From Roseibium album (GTDB lineage Bacteria; Pseudomonadota; Alphaproteobacteria; Rhizobiales; Stappiaceae), in NCBI GenBank assembly GCA_001404055.1, contig CXTY01000016.1:1-64000 (forward strand): 64,000 nucleotides of DNA, given 5' to 3'. The position numbers and the translations under genes are program-made. The notes under the pieces were generated by a model. It was not told where the DNA came from, did not search any database, and saw only the letters and a program-made list of their open reading frames with translations. Positions 1-10,350 of the stretch are shown here, piece by piece. Within the stretch, counting starts at the first letter, position 1; every line of letters starts with the position of its first letter.

Positions 1-201
1 GCAGTGGCGGAGAGCTTCTTCAACCTGCTCAAGCGCGAACGCATAAGGCGTCGAACCTACAAGACTCGCGCCGAGGCCCGGCAAGACGTATTCGACTACA
101 TCGAGATGTTCTACAATCCGAAACGCAAGCACGTCAGAAACGGGATGCTGTCACCCGTCGAGTTCGAACGGCAGCAGAAAATGAGAACCGAGGGTGTCTA
201 G
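1..201 (+). CDS. IS3-family transposase (OrfB), C-terminal fragment
   Basis: This is the last 66 residues of a DDE integrase-type transposase (rve superfamily). The reading frame is open from base 1, so the gene begins upstream of the window. The segment containing YKTRAEARQDVFDYIEMFYN, followed by a basic RKR stretch and MLSPVEFE, is the hallmark end of OrfB in the IS3 group: it surrounds the last helix after the catalytic Glu. The TAG stop lies 18 bases inside the IS end. The family protein is normally about 270-300 residues. It acts with OrfA to move the element. No frame damage is visible in this part. Confidence 0.85.
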   Translation, partial: AVAESFFNLLKRERIRRRTYKTRAEARQDVFDYIEMFYNPKRKHVRNGMLSPVEFERQQKMRTEGV

Positions 202-219
202 AAAACTCGGGGCTATTCA
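1..219 (+). mobile_element. Right end of an IS3-family insertion sequence
   Basis: Only the right end of the element is in the window. It carries the transposase C-terminus and stops at a terminal sequence that, read inward on the minus strand, begins TGAATAGCCCCGAG, the TG-start type of terminus typical of IS3-family elements. The boundary at 219 is supported independently, because the minus-strand GIY-YIG reading frame (319 to 220) loses its family character exactly there. The left inverted repeat and any target duplication lie outside the window, so the copy cannot be judged complete or active. Confidence 0.75.
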
Positions 220-319
220 CATAGCGCAATGAATGGCCTTCGCCGCCAATGTCCTTTCCGATGTAAATCTTGCCGTTTGGAAAGGTAAGCTTGTAGACGA
301 CGTAACCAAGCTTTGGCAT
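220..319 (-). pseudogene. GIY-YIG nuclease gene, 5' remnant cut by the IS
   Basis: The first 33 codons, from ATG at 317-319, encode MPKLGYVVYKLT followed by NGKIYIGKD. This is the N-terminal beta strand pair of a GIY-YIG endonuclease, with the two motif halves present as VVY and YIG. At base 219 the frame runs into the IS terminus and continues for 27 unrelated residues to a stop at 134-136, so the catalytic Arg/Glu helix region is lost. Free-standing GIY-YIG proteins of about 90-100 residues are common in phages and genomic islands; this was probably one of them. It should be non-functional unless the IS excises. Family assignment rests on the two motif halves only. Confidence 0.7.
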
Positions 320-370
320 CGAACCCGCTCCCTATGGGGATACACAAATCGGCTTCATTGTTAGCGCTGG

Positions 371-559
371 CTAATTTTGCAGGTTGGTTCGATTGTCGTA
401 GATCTCCAACTCCATGTTGTTGAAGAAGTACTTGAATTGCCAGTAGAACAGATATGGCAGGAACAACCCTAACGTGACGATACTTAGGATCATTAGTCCA
501 AGAACCATCACGAAAAATTCCCAGAAATTCCCTTTAAAGATGATTTTTCCTCTAATCAT
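371..559 (-). CDS. Small membrane protein (DUF6693/DUF898-like)
   Basis: A 62-residue protein with a short basic N-terminus (MIRGKIIFKG), one long or two closely spaced hydrophobic segments at about residues 12-42 (rich in F, L, V and I, with a TLGLFLPYLFYW core), and a polar tail ending EIYDNRTNLQN. The pattern of a KGNFWEF start followed by a T-L-G turn resembles the repeat unit of DUF898/DUF6693 membrane proteins, but this is a resemblance only. The start is supported by GAAAGGGG six bases upstream of ATG. It lies between the disrupted nuclease and the hydrolase gene, inside the proposed integrated element. Function unknown. Confidence 0.55.
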   Translation of the reverse strand: MIRGKIIFKGNFWEFFVMVLGLMILSIVTLGLFLPYLFYWQFKYFFNNMELEIYDNRTNLQN

Positions 560-753
560 TTTCAGCCCCTTTCATCGCAACTATGTGATTTGCGGCACCG
601 CATCAGAATAAACTTATTCGCCTGCGGCATCACAACCACTGATCTCACAATGTGAGAACATCAATCAAGTTTACAGGAATAGATACCCCGGCTACGCTGC
701 ACCAATATAGTGTGTTTTTCAATTTACGCGCTAGGTAGTTGGGAGTTCACTTG

Positions 754-1731
754 ATGTTTTTCATTACGAACCGCTTTCCGAAGCAAAGTATCAGGACCAG
801 GGCTGGCAGGAATTTCAGTTTCGACCTGGATAACAATGCTGCAAGCAATTCCGTCTTTTTCTGTCATCGCAACAACGACGGCGATTATACGGAGATAGGA
901 AGCATCAAACTTCTGGAAGAAATAAAGAACTCCAAGTATCGCCAGCTGTGTCTCTATATCCACGGCTTCTCGAACCTGCCTGAAGACGCTTTTGCCGGCG
1001 CGACGGAGTTCCAGAAACTGTGCGACAAGGCCAAGAAAAACGAGGTTCTTGTCATACCGATGATATGGCCTTGCGATAATGACCTGGGCATCGTCAAGGA
1101 CTACTGGGACGACCAGAAGGCAGCTGACCAGAGTGCATATTCATTCAGCCGGGTGCTGGAGAAATTTATCAATTGGCGAAACTCCGACAAGTACAATCCG
1201 GCGGATGACCCCTGTCTGAAACGCATCAATGTGGTCGCTCACTCCATGGGTAACAGGGTTCTGCGCGGAACACTTTCTGCCTGGAACAAATACGATCTGT
1301 CCCGCGGTGTTCCGATGATTTTCAGAAACACGTTTCTCGTGGCTGCCGACGTGGTGAACGAGACCCTTGAGGAAGGCGATACAGGTGAACTGATCTGCTA
1401 CGCGTCCCGCAATGTCGTTGTTTATCACGCGTCTGATGACCTGGCGCTCAGAGCCAGCAAGGCCTCCAACTTGAAGAACAAGGTCGCCTCGCGCAGGCTT
1501 GGCCACACGGGGCCGGAAAACCCGGACAGGACCCCCAAGAATGTCTACAGCGTTGATTGCGATGACGTGAACACGCTCTATGACACCCCCAAGGGACATT
1601 CTTACTTTCGCTCGGGAAAACAGAAGGGCTCACCAGGCGAAGTGTTCAATCACATATTCTCGTGCATCCGTTCAGGCCGCGTTTTCCCCGAAGACGAATT
1701 CCGCCGCTCGACAATCATCAAGGATTCCTGA
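754..1731 (+). CDS. DUF900-type alpha/beta hydrolase
   Basis: A 325-residue serine hydrolase-fold protein. The N-terminus FFITNR is the usual opening of DUF900-like proteins. LCLYIHGF (about residues 65-72) is the strand/oxyanion loop, VAHSMGN (161-167) is the nucleophile elbow with Ser164, and acid and base candidates are the SDD near 235 and the His of KGHSYF near 300. No signal peptide or membrane segment is seen, so it is probably cytoplasmic. ATG at 754 is preferred over an upstream TTG at 739 because GGGAG lies eight bases before it. Substrate unknown; relatives are annotated as lipase- or esterase-like and often sit in accessory DNA. A hairpin follows the stop. It lies in the proposed tRNA-Lys element. 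Confidence 0.75.
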   Translation: MFFITNRFPKQSIRTRAGRNFSFDLDNNAASNSVFFCHRNNDGDYTEIGSIKLLEEIKNSKYRQLCLYIHGFSNLPEDAFAGATEFQKLCDKAKKNEVLVIPMIWPCDNDLGIVKDYWDDQKAADQSAYSFSRVLEKFINWRNSDKYNPADDPCLKRINVVAHSMGNRVLRGTLSAWNKYDLSRGVPMIFRNTFLVAADVVNETLEEGDTGELICYASRNVVVYHASDDLALRASKASNLKNKVASRRLGHTGPENPDRTPKNVYSVDCDDVNTLYDTPKGHSYFRSGKQKGSPGEVFNHIFSCIRSGRVFPEDEFRRSTIIKDS

Positions 1732-1744
1732 TGCCGGTTGGATT

Positions 1745-1783
1745 GGCAAACCCGTAAAACTTGGTTTCATGGGTTTGCCTTTT
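1745..1783 (+). terminator. Possible intrinsic terminator after the DUF900 gene
   Basis: GGCAAACCC (1745-1753) pairs perfectly with GGGTTTGCC (1771-1779) across a 17-base loop and is followed by TTTT. It starts 13 bases after the hydrolase stop codon. The loop is long and the T run short, so it could be weak. Confidence 0.4.
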
Positions 1784-1891
1784 GCAAACGAACCGCAGAC
1801 CCACTGATAGTTCAGGAAAATCGAACCAGCCTCGCTTCCAAAGTTGGTTTTCCTTTGACATCAAGATGGTAGCGATTAAGGCCATTGGAGG

Positions 1892-1937
1892 TGGAACCCA
1901 ATTTGAAATATCCGTTTTGGGTTCCAGTTGGGTTCCA
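1892..1937. repeat. Three copies of a 10-bp repeat TTGGGTTCCA
   Basis: TTGGGTTCCA occurs as direct copies at 1917-1926 and 1928-1937 (11-bp phase, one helical turn) and once inverted at 1892-1901. The cluster lies about 130-175 bp inside the tRNA-Lys scar at 2067-2111. Phased short repeats beside an attachment site are typical of integrase arm-type or excisionase sites. That role is inferred from position only. The rest of 1784-2066 shows no gene. Confidence 0.5.
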
Positions 1938-2066
1938 AAAACCATCAGAACCGTGCAGAACCGGGAAAAACGCCCCGGTACGAAACCTCTTTAAAACGGC
2001 AGATTTCTGCGATAAACTTGAGGCCCACGCACTCCAGCGGATCGGCCAAAAATGCCCCAAAAGCGA

Positions 2067-2111
2067 CTTTTAATCAGTAGGTCCAGGGTTCGAACCCCTG
2101 TCGGCTCACCA
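2067..2111 (+). other. tRNA-Lys(UUU) 3' half: attachment-site scar
   Basis: From the anticodon loop onward this is a perfect tRNA: loop CTTTTAA (2067-2073, anticodon TTT at 2069-2071), 3' anticodon stem TCAGT, T stem CAGGG / CCCTG enclosing TTCGAAC, acceptor strand TCGGCTC, discriminator A and encoded CCA at 2109-2111. Upstream, no D arm or matching 5' acceptor strand (GAGCCGA) is present, and the five bases before the loop (AGCGA) mismatch the 3' stem at two positions. It is therefore not a functional gene. A 45-bp tRNA 3' end without its 5' half is what site-specific integration at a tRNA gene leaves at the far end of the element, which places the element to the left and the host chromosome to the right. 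Confidence 0.85.
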
Positions 2112-2168
2112 AATTTCCGAAACAACTCTTCGCTACATTGAATAGAAAGAAAACTTATGGTTCGGGTC

Positions 2169-2531
2169 TTACCGCTCGTCGTGAGCGGATAATATTAAAA
2201 ACCTATGTTCTAGCTTAAGCTTGATAAACAGAGCACAGGCAAAACCCGCATCATCGTAGACCCCAACCTTTTCAATCTCTGATTTAGACCTATATCCGAC
2301 CTCAAACGATGCTCCCTTCTTTCGAAGATAAAAAGCTGGTGTCATTCTTCTGTCTTCTGAGTATTTCAGCCAATCTTCTACATGCCCAGCTTCTGATTGA
2401 AGCGCACAAATTAATTCTTCAAGAGATGGAAATCTGAAATTCCTCTCTGCCAACAAAGTCCTACAAAACTCATTCTCTGAGAGCCTCGAGGATGCGACCA
2501 AACTGGGATAGCTTAAAATGTTCGAAAACAT
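2169..2531 (-). CDS. Hypothetical protein, 120 residues
   Basis: I do not recognise this protein. It is soluble-looking and rich in Glu/Lys/Arg, without signal peptide or membrane helix. The middle part (FPSLEELICALQSEAGHVEDW) looks helical, and the second half (YLRKKGASFEVGYRSKSE) could be beta strands. AGGAA lies six bases before the ATG, which supports translation. The region is clearly more AT-rich than the RND operon beside it, suggesting foreign origin, although it lies on the chromosome side of the tRNA scar. It may belong to an older insertion or be a lineage-specific gene. Confidence 0.45.
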   Translation of the reverse strand: MFSNILSYPSLVASSRLSENEFCRTLLAERNFRFPSLEELICALQSEAGHVEDWLKYSEDRRMTPAFYLRKKGASFEVGYRSKSEIEKVGVYDDAGFACALFIKLKLEHRFLILSAHDER

Positions 2532-2670
2532 TCCAAATTCCTAATTGGCGGCGACAAACTCCACTGATTGCGCCATCTATGGCCACTGTCTTTTGTCAAA
2601 CAATCAAACTCACTTTTTAGGCTAGACACAAGTAAGAGTTATACAACCACGCTCAAACCACCGACGGTAA

Positions 2671-2703
2671 ACAAATAAACGGCCAGTGCATCCACACTGG
2701 CCG
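2671..2703 (-). terminator. Intrinsic terminator of the RND operon
   Basis: CGGCCAGTG (2680-2688) and CACTGGCCG (2695-2703) form a perfect 9-bp stem with a six-base loop. On the minus strand it is followed by TTTATTTGT. It lies 28 bases after the stop of the RND permease gene. Confidence 0.85.
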
Positions 2704-2731
2704 CATGTCATGACTACTTTGTATCCCAGCC

Positions 2732-5700
2732 TCAAGCCACCGCTGACGGCTCTGCAGGCTGGTCCGGTTCCGGGTCGGGCTTGCCGCCCATCCAACCTTT
2801 GACGGTCTCACGCAGCGTCTGCAGGCTCACATAGAGGATCGGGATCAAGAGAACACCGATCGAAGAGGCAAACAGCATACCGCCGAAGACGGCAAAGCCG
2901 ATGGCCTTCTGGCTGGCGGCCCCTGCGCTCGACGCAGTCATCAGTGGAACCACACCCAGCAGGAAGGACAGCGCCGTCATCATCACGGCGCGGAAACGCA
3001 AGTGAGCAGCCTCTACGGCGGCATCCTTGATGGACTTGCCGCTGTCACGTTGTTCCATGGCAAACTCGACAATCAGAATGGCGTTTTTCGCCCCCATTCC
3101 GATAAGCATGATCATGCCGATCTGCGTATAGAGATTGACGTCCCCTCCGGTAATGAACACTGCAAACAAAGCGCCAAAGATCGCGAAGGATACCGACATC
3201 AAAATGGCGATGGGCATCGTCCAGCTTTCATATTGCGCCACCAGGAAGAGATAGGTGAACACGATGGAAAGCAGCAGGATGAACATCACGATATTGCCGG
3301 AATCGAGCTGCTGTTGTGCTGTTCCGGTCCACTCGTAAGTATATCCGGGAGGCATGGCTTCCACTGCAGCGTTCTGTACTTCGTTGATCACAACACCGGT
3401 TGAAGCCCCTGGTGCCGGGTCAGCCATCACAGCGGCGGCACGGAACATGTTGTACCGGGTGAGGATTTGAGGCCCGAGGACATTTTCAGTTGTCAGGATA
3501 CTCCGCATGGGCACCATGGTCCCGTCGGTCGAGCGCACATAAAGCCGACCGATGTCCTCGATCTTGTCCCTGTATTGCCCATCAGCCTGGACCATGACCT
3601 TGTAGACACGTCCGAAAATATTGAAGTCGTTGATGTAAAACGACCCAAGATAGGCTTGAAGTGTCGTAAACACATCAGAAACGCCGATACCAAGTGTCTT
3701 TGCCTTTTGCCTGTCGAGGTCAATAAAGACTTGAGGTACATTTGCGCGGAAAGTTGAATAGGCGCGCGCAATATCCGGGCTCTGATTGGCCGAATAGACC
3801 ATCGAACCGACAGCAGAGGCCAGATCCTGCGGTGTGCCCCCCCCGATCTGCTGAAGCATCGCCTGCACGCCGCCAGTGGTACCCAAACCAGGGATTGGCG
3901 GCGGATTGAATGCAATAATGTTTGCGCCGGGTATCGTGGAAAACTGTGCCCAGAACTTGGCCAGAATGGCGTCGATACTGAGATCCGGCGCCTGACGTTC
4001 CTCCCAACCGCTCATCGTTGCGATGATCAATGCTGCGTTCGATGACGTGGCTCCGTTCAAGATGGAATAACCATTCACGATAACGACGTTTTCGACGCCC
4101 GCCGTATTTGAAGCAAGTTCAATAACGCGCTCCGTGACAACCTCGGTGCGCTCAAGGGCAGCGCCGTCGGGCAGCTGAACGTCAACCATCAGGTATCCCT
4201 GATCTTCTGACGGCAGAAAGCCCTGCGGTAAGGTTCCGCCGAGCACAACGATCATCACGATCACACCAGCCACGATTGCGACACCTACAAAGGCAACGCG
4301 TACGAGACGTCGGACAATTGCGGTATAACCGTCCCGGACGGACATGATGCCTTTATCGAATAGCCCCATGATGCCGCGTGGCGGCCCGGAACGCGCTTTC
4401 AGGATCAAGCCACAAAGAGCTGGCGACAGCGTCAGCGCATTGATGGAGCTGATAACGACAGAAACCGAGATCGTCACCGCGAACTGCGAATAGAGCCGTC
4501 CGGTAATGCCTGGCATGAAAATCGTCGGCACGAAAACCGCAAGAAGCACCAAGGTGGTTGCGATAACCGGACTCGTGATCTGCTCCATTGCCTTGGTAGT
4601 TGCTTCCTTGGGTGAAAGACCTTCTTCCGCAATGATGCGTTCCACGTTCTCAACAACAACGATCGCATCATCAACCACGATGCCGATTGCAAGCACGAGG
4701 GCAAATAGCGATATAGTGTTAAGCGACATGCCAAGTGCCAGCAGCACGCCAAACGTACCGATCAGTGAAACCGGAATTGCCACCGTGGGAATGATCGTCG
4801 CACGCCAGTTTCCAAGAAAGATGAATACGACCGACACCACCAACAGGAAGGTCAGGAACAATGTGGCGATCACATCATCCAGCGAGGCCTGCACGAAATC
4901 CGTGGTGTTGAAAGGAGCTGCGTATTCCATATCCTTTGGAAAGGCCTCGGAGAGGCTCTCAAGCCGCGCAAGTACGCTCTGAGAAACCTGGAGCGCGTTG
5001 GCGCCCGGAGCCTGATAGATCGCAAGTACCGTGGACGGTTGACTATTGAATTCACCAGAGGCGTTGTAGAACTGTGCCCCTAATTCAACCCGCGCCACAT
5101 CGCCGATAGTGACGATCGCACCGTCTTCACCGGTTCTGAGGACAATATCTTCAAACTCTTCTGCCGTTGCGAGACGGCCCTTTGCCTTGATCGTGTACTG
5201 AAACTGCTGTCCATCAGGCACAGGCGGCGCGCCTATCTGACCAGCTGCAACCTGGATGTTCTGATCGCGGACTGCGTTGATAAAGTCCGACGGCGTCATG
5301 CTCAGGCTGGTCAACTTGTCCGGATCGAGCCAGATGCGCATGCCATAGGCAAAGTCGGTCATGACGTCGGCACGGCCAACGCCCTGAACACGGGCAAGCG
5401 AGTCTTTCAGGTTGATCGAGGCGTAGTTGGACAGGAACACTTCGTCATAAGTGCCGTTAGGCGAATACAGCGTGACAACCAGCAACATGTTGGTGCTGGC
5501 TTTTTGAACCGTCACACCATTTGCCGTCACTTCACTTGGAAGCTGGCTCGTCGCCTGACTGACCCGGTTCTGCGTGTTCACCGTCGCAATGTCGGGATCG
5601 GTTCCAACCGCAAACGTCACGTTGAGAGAATAGTTGCCGCTGTCGTTACTGGTCGACTGCATGTAAAGCATGTCGTCGACGCCGTTCACTTGCGCTTCAA

Positions 5701-5896
5701 TAGGCGCAGCTACGGTTTCTTCAAGGACTTCGGCGTTTGCACCCGTGTAGGTCGCCGTAACATTCACCACTGGCGGTGTGATGTCCGGGAATTGTTCTAC
5801 TGGTAGCGAAACATATCCAAGGATCCCGGCAATGGTGATCACAATGGAAATAACCAGCGCAAATTTTGGCCGGTAGATAAAAAAGCGTGAAAACAT
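2732..5896 (-). CDS. RND multidrug efflux permease (AcrB/HAE1 family)
   Basis: A 1054-residue inner-membrane proton/drug antiporter, full length for the family (about 1030-1060). It has the standard layout: TM1 at the N-terminus ([16 protein letters not shown]), a large periplasmic porter loop, TM2-TM6, a second periplasmic loop and TM7-TM12. Proton-relay residues are visible: the double Asp in TM4 ([14 protein letters not shown], near residue 410) and the Lys in TM10 ([13 protein letters not shown]). The C-terminus is a short acidic/proline tail. The ATG immediately follows the stop of the membrane-fusion gene, so the two are one transcript. No outer-membrane channel gene or TetR repressor is adjacent; the pump presumably uses a TolC encoded elsewhere. 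Substrates cannot be read from sequence. Confidence 0.95.
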   Translation of the reverse strand: MFSRFFIYRPKFALVISIVITIAGILGYVSLPVEQFPDITPPVVNVTATYTGANAEVLEETVAAPIEAQVNGVDDMLYMQSTSNDSGNYSLNVTFAVGTDPDIATVNTQNRVSQATSQLPSEVTANGVTVQKASTNMLLVVTLYSPNGTYDEVFLSNYASINLKDSLARVQGVGRADVMTDFAYGMRIWLDPDKLTSLSMTPSDFINAVRDQNIQVAAGQIGAPPVPDGQQFQYTIKAKGRLATAEEFEDIVLRTGEDGAIVTIGDVARVELGAQFYNASGEFNSQPSTVLAIYQAPGANALQVSQSVLARLESLSEAFPKDMEYAAPFNTTDFVQASLDDVIATLFLTFLLVVSVVFIFLGNWRATIIPTVAIPVSLIGTFGVLLALGMSLNTISLFALVLAIGIVVDDAIVVVENVERIIAEEGLSPKEATTKAMEQITSPVIATTLVLLAVFVPTIFMPGITGRLYSQFAVTISVSVVISSINALTLSPALCGLILKARSGPPRGIMGLFDKGIMSVRDGYTAIVRRLVRVAFVGVAIVAGVIVMIVVLGGTLPQGFLPSEDQGYLMVDVQLPDGAALERTEVVTERVIELASNTAGVENVVIVNGYSILNGATSSNAALIIATMSGWEERQAPDLSIDAILAKFWAQFSTIPGANIIAFNPPPIPGLGTTGGVQAMLQQIGGGTPQDLASAVGSMVYSANQSPDIARAYSTFRANVPQVFIDLDRQKAKTLGIGVSDVFTTLQAYLGSFYINDFNIFGRVYKVMVQADGQYRDKIEDIGRLYVRSTDGTMVPMRSILTTENVLGPQILTRYNMFRAAAVMADPAPGASTGVVINEVQNAAVEAMPPGYTYEWTGTAQQQLDSGNIVMFILLLSIVFTYLFLVAQYESWTMPIAILMSVSFAIFGALFAVFITGGDVNLYTQIGMIMLIGMGAKNAILIVEFAMEQRDSGKSIKDAAVEAAHLRFRAVMMTALSFLLGVVPLMTASSAGAASQKAIGFAVFGGMLFASSIGVLLIPILYVSLQTLRETVKGWMGGKPDPEPDQPAEPSAVA

Positions 5897-7060
5897 TTAG
5901 CTTTTCTCCGCCGGCTTCGACGCTAGGACAGGATCAACGACGACACCTGGGCGCACTTTCTGAAGACCCTCGATGATGACTTCCTCACCGTCATCCAATC
6001 CCTTGGTGACAACGAAATTCGTTCCAATCTGTTGGCCAAGTTCCACGTATTTCTGTTCAACAGTTTTGTCCGGCATAATAGCCAGAGCGAAGGAACCCTG
6101 CTGATCCCGCTGGATTGCGGACTGGGGTACGACAAGAGCTGTCTCTGATTTGGGTGCTTCCAGAATGACCGAGACATAAGTTCCCGCGAGAAGACGCACA
6201 TCCTTGTTGTCAAACTGTCCACGGAAGGAAATCGTACCGGTCGTCGCATCTACCTGGTTGTCGATGTAAACGATCTTTCCGGTTTCACCATACTTTTCGC
6301 CGTTTGGCAGGATCAGACTGATGGCAGGCGCATCTTCAGGTGCAATTTCTGTGGGGCTAATTCCATGCGTTTGGACGGCGTTGAGATACTGCGCCTCGCT
6401 GACAGAAAAATTCACATAGACCGGCGCCAGTCGGATAAGTCTTGCCAGAGATCCCTTACCTGGTCCGACGACCTCACCAACACTGTAAGTCGTTTTACCG
6501 ATTTGCCCAGGGAAAGGTGCTGAAATCTCGGTATAGCTAAGGTTCAGTTCAGCCTGCTGAAGTCCCGACTGTGCAGCATCAACCGACGCATTCGCCTGCT
6601 CCAACTGCGCCAACGTTGCGTCATAGGCAGCCTCTGACACGTGTCCCTTTTCCAGAAGGTCCTTGTCGCGTTTTTCATCGGCAGCCTTCAACGCAGCATC
6701 CGCCTTGGCACTGGCCAGATCTGCCTTGGCTTTAGCAAGAGACGCTTCGTATTGTGCTTTCTCGATTGTGAAAAGCAGATCTTTCTCCTTGACGAAAGAT
6801 CCGTCTGGAACGGCCTTCTTTTCAAGGAAGCCATCGACCCTGGCGATCAGGTCAACCTGGTCGACGGCCGCGATCTGACCGACAAATGTAATGCTCTGAC
6901 GAACGTCCTCCGACGCCACCTTGGCGACTGTTACAGAGGGTGGTGGTACCGCTGGCGCAGAAGCATTCTTCGAGTCGTCTGAACAGCCGGCAAGAAAAGC
7001 CGATGTGACTGCTACCAATGCAAAAGAACGGTGAAAATTTGTAAAACGCAGAAAGGTCAT
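5897..7060 (-). CDS. RND efflux periplasmic adaptor (AcrA-like lipoprotein)
   Basis: A 387-residue membrane-fusion protein linking the RND permease to an outer-membrane channel. The preferred ATG at 7058-7060 has GGAG eight bases upstream and gives an N-terminal signal with a lipobox (LAGC at about residues 22-25), so it should be a periplasmic lipoprotein anchored through Cys. An in-frame start 11 codons upstream would spoil this layout. After the lipoyl-like half domain (SITFVGQIAAVDQVDL) comes an Ala/Lys/Glu-rich helical hairpin (about 90-165), the second lipoyl half and the beta-barrel domain with the NGEKYGETGKI segment. It is first in the operon. The 188 bases upstream carry its promoter; no regulator gene is adjacent. 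Confidence 0.93.
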   Translation of the reverse strand: MTFLRFTNFHRSFALVAVTSAFLAGCSDDSKNASAPAVPPPSVTVAKVASEDVRQSITFVGQIAAVDQVDLIARVDGFLEKKAVPDGSFVKEKDLLFTIEKAQYEASLAKAKADLASAKADAALKAADEKRDKDLLEKGHVSEAAYDATLAQLEQANASVDAAQSGLQQAELNLSYTEISAPFPGQIGKTTYSVGEVVGPGKGSLARLIRLAPVYVNFSVSEAQYLNAVQTHGISPTEIAPEDAPAISLILPNGEKYGETGKIVYIDNQVDATTGTISFRGQFDNKDVRLLAGTYVSVILEAPKSETALVVPQSAIQRDQQGSFALAIMPDKTVEQKYVELGQQIGTNFVVTKGLDDGEEVIIEGLQKVRPGVVVDPVLASKPAEKS

Positions 7061-7248
7061 TCGTGAAGCTCCGCAGGCTGGCCGGACGGCCAAGGCGCAT
7101 AATTGGAGTTCACTATAAAAGGACAGGTTGATTCAACAAGAGAAACTTCTCAGCTGACGCCTCTGTGTCTGTATAATTGATCGTGTTCCCTGCCCAAGCT
7201 TGTCCAAAAGTCGCTTTGGAAGGTTCCCAGCCGTGCCGTTGCGCAAAA

Positions 7249-8073
7249 CTAGCTTGCTGGAGACAGTATCAGGGTCAGTCCAAAGAGCTGATCTGCTGTA
7301 ACAATCTTTGGGGCATCCAACCCGGAACAGGAAATCTCGAGGGCAGCAATCTGGGGCAACGCCCCTTGAACTGAGTCTGCAGCGCGTTCCCCGAGCAGGG
7401 ATCGATACGCAGCTGGGTTCAGAACCGATATTTTTCCGCGCGGTGTATCAAGCTCAAGCCCCAGGCTTGTCGCTCTCATTTCCCTTTGACCGGAAAAACC
7501 GCCAAGAAACTCATGGTGATCGGACGGGTCTTTGGCGAGCAAGTAAACTGTTTCAACGGCTCGTGCGCCATTAGCGTGTTTTTGAAACGGCGGTTTCCAA
7601 AAATTCTCCGGGAACCTGTTGTGACAGGTAAAATAACCAATTTCTGGGCTGAGCGGATCCTTCAAAATCGTCAGGTCAAAAGCAACTTGCGCCGTTGAAC
7701 CATCCGGCAGATTGGCAATCCGCTCAAATGAAAACGGGTCGAAAACCTGCAATCCGGCTTTCCCAAAGTCTCCTCGGTCCCTGGCGGGATCGCGACTCTC
7801 CAGAACCAGCATGCTGGCCCCTTCCCGCGTCTTCAAGAAGTCGCGGTTAAATGCTCCGAAGGAAAATTTGGAACCGGAAGTTTCAGAAATCGAATTCTCA
7901 TCGCTGCAGGTCAATAATTCAATAAAAAAGCCATCCAGCTGAACAAGGCGGTTGGCGGCTCCCCAAGGGTGCTGATTTTCAGGTGTAACAGTAAAACCAA
8001 GCTCTTCATACGCCCGGCCTGCGGCCGTCAGATCCTGCACTGCAACAACCAGATGATCGAGGCCGCGTACCAT
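7249..8073 (-). CDS. VOC-fold protein, glyoxalase-like domain (PF13468 type)
   Basis: A 274-residue protein opening with GLDHLVVAVQDLTAAGRAYEELGFTVTP, the classic first beta-alpha-beta of the vicinal oxygen chelate fold, with a metal-ligand His at residue 6. The sequence around FIELLTC has the usual Glu strand. The spacing and overall length fit the glyoxalase_3 (PF13468) group of unknown substrate rather than glyoxalase I. It starts 27 bases after the pyrG stop and is probably read from the secG-pyrG transcript or a promoter inside pyrG. Presence beside pyrG may simply be local gene order; no pathway can be assigned. Confidence 0.8.
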   Translation of the reverse strand: MVRGLDHLVVAVQDLTAAGRAYEELGFTVTPENQHPWGAANRLVQLDGFFIELLTCSDENSISETSGSKFSFGAFNRDFLKTREGASMLVLESRDPARDRGDFGKAGLQVFDPFSFERIANLPDGSTAQVAFDLTILKDPLSPEIGYFTCHNRFPENFWKPPFQKHANGARAVETVYLLAKDPSDHHEFLGGFSGQREMRATSLGLELDTPRGKISVLNPAAYRSLLGERAADSVQGALPQIAALEISCSGLDAPKIVTADQLFGLTLILSPAS

Positions 8074-8100
8074 GGTTACTCCTGAAATGCGGGTTTTGCG

Positions 8101-9732
<1,632 letters not shown>

Positions 9733-9792
9733 TCAATACCATATCCTTGCCGAAGGCGGTTTGGCCACTCGGGAGTTGCGTTCTTAACACAT

Positions 9793-9826
9793 AAAAATGC
9801 CCTGCGAGATTCAACGCAGGGCATTT
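9793..9826 (-). terminator. Intrinsic terminator between secG and pyrG
   Basis: AAATGCCCTGCG (9795-9806) pairs perfectly with CGCAGGGCATTT (9815-9826) over an eight-base loop. Reading on the minus strand it ends in TTTTTAT, fitting termination of secG transcription. The stem is also flanked by T-rich sequence on the other strand, but no plus-strand gene precedes it. Confidence 0.85.
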
Positions 9827-9856
9827 GTTTGGCGAAAAAGCCGTAAACTCACCGCC

Positions 9857-10237
9857 TTATTGTGCGGCAGGTACCTGCGGTCCAGTAGGTTCTGCAGGCT
9901 TGAGCGCATCAAGGATGCCGCCGGAACCACTTTCTGTACCACCTTCAGTGGTCGCTAGCGCGCCATTGGTTGCAGCCGGAATTGCGTCGAGGACCGAAGC
10001 CGGGCTTTCCTGATTCTTAGCAATCAGGCTCAGCGTCAGGGACGTTGCGAAAAATGCCACCGCCAGAACCGCAGTTGCCCGCGTTAAAATGTTGGCGGTG
10101 CCGCGGCTGGACATCAGACCTCCGCCTCCTCCTCCACCACCCATGCCGAGCGCACCACCTTCGGAGCGCTGCAGGAGGACAACAAGCACCAGGGCCAAAA
10201 CGACCATCAGGTGGATTACGATGACTACCGTTTCCAT
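9857..10237 (-). CDS. secG: Preprotein translocase subunit SecG
   Basis: A 126-residue accessory subunit of the SecYEG channel. Two transmembrane helices are visible: residues about 2-20 (VVIVIHLMVVLALVLVVLLQ) and about 52-72 (ATAVLAVAFFATSLTLSL). They are separated by the diagnostic cytoplasmic loop RSEGGALGMGGG with an extended run of glycines, then a Pro/Ala/Thr-rich C-terminal tail that is longer than in E. coli (110 residues) but common in Alphaproteobacteria. It lies downstream of tpiA on the same strand with a 113-base gap, and upstream of pyrG beyond a terminator. The tpiA-secG-pyrG order is conserved in Rhizobiales. Confidence 0.95.
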   Translation of the reverse strand: METVVIVIHLMVVLALVLVVLLQRSEGGALGMGGGGGGGGLMSSRGTANILTRATAVLAVAFFATSLTLSLIAKNQESPASVLDAIPAATNGALATTEGGTESGSGGILDALKPAEPTGPQVPAAQ

Positions 10238-10350
10238 CGAATGCCAATCTGTATTGAATTCAAGTTTGGCGGCCTTCTACACCAGACGACGCCAGCTTTC
10301 CACCCTTCAATTGAGCCCTCAACACAGAAGGTTCAAGATCTTGGCGATCA

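Noticed and set aside
1141..1599. 152-codon minus-strand frame
   Set aside because: It is antisense to the DUF900 hydrolase gene and has no start signal or family likeness.
2000..2111. Complete tRNA-Lys gene
   Set aside because: No D arm or 5' acceptor strand is present and the anticodon stem mismatches at two positions; only the 3' half exists.
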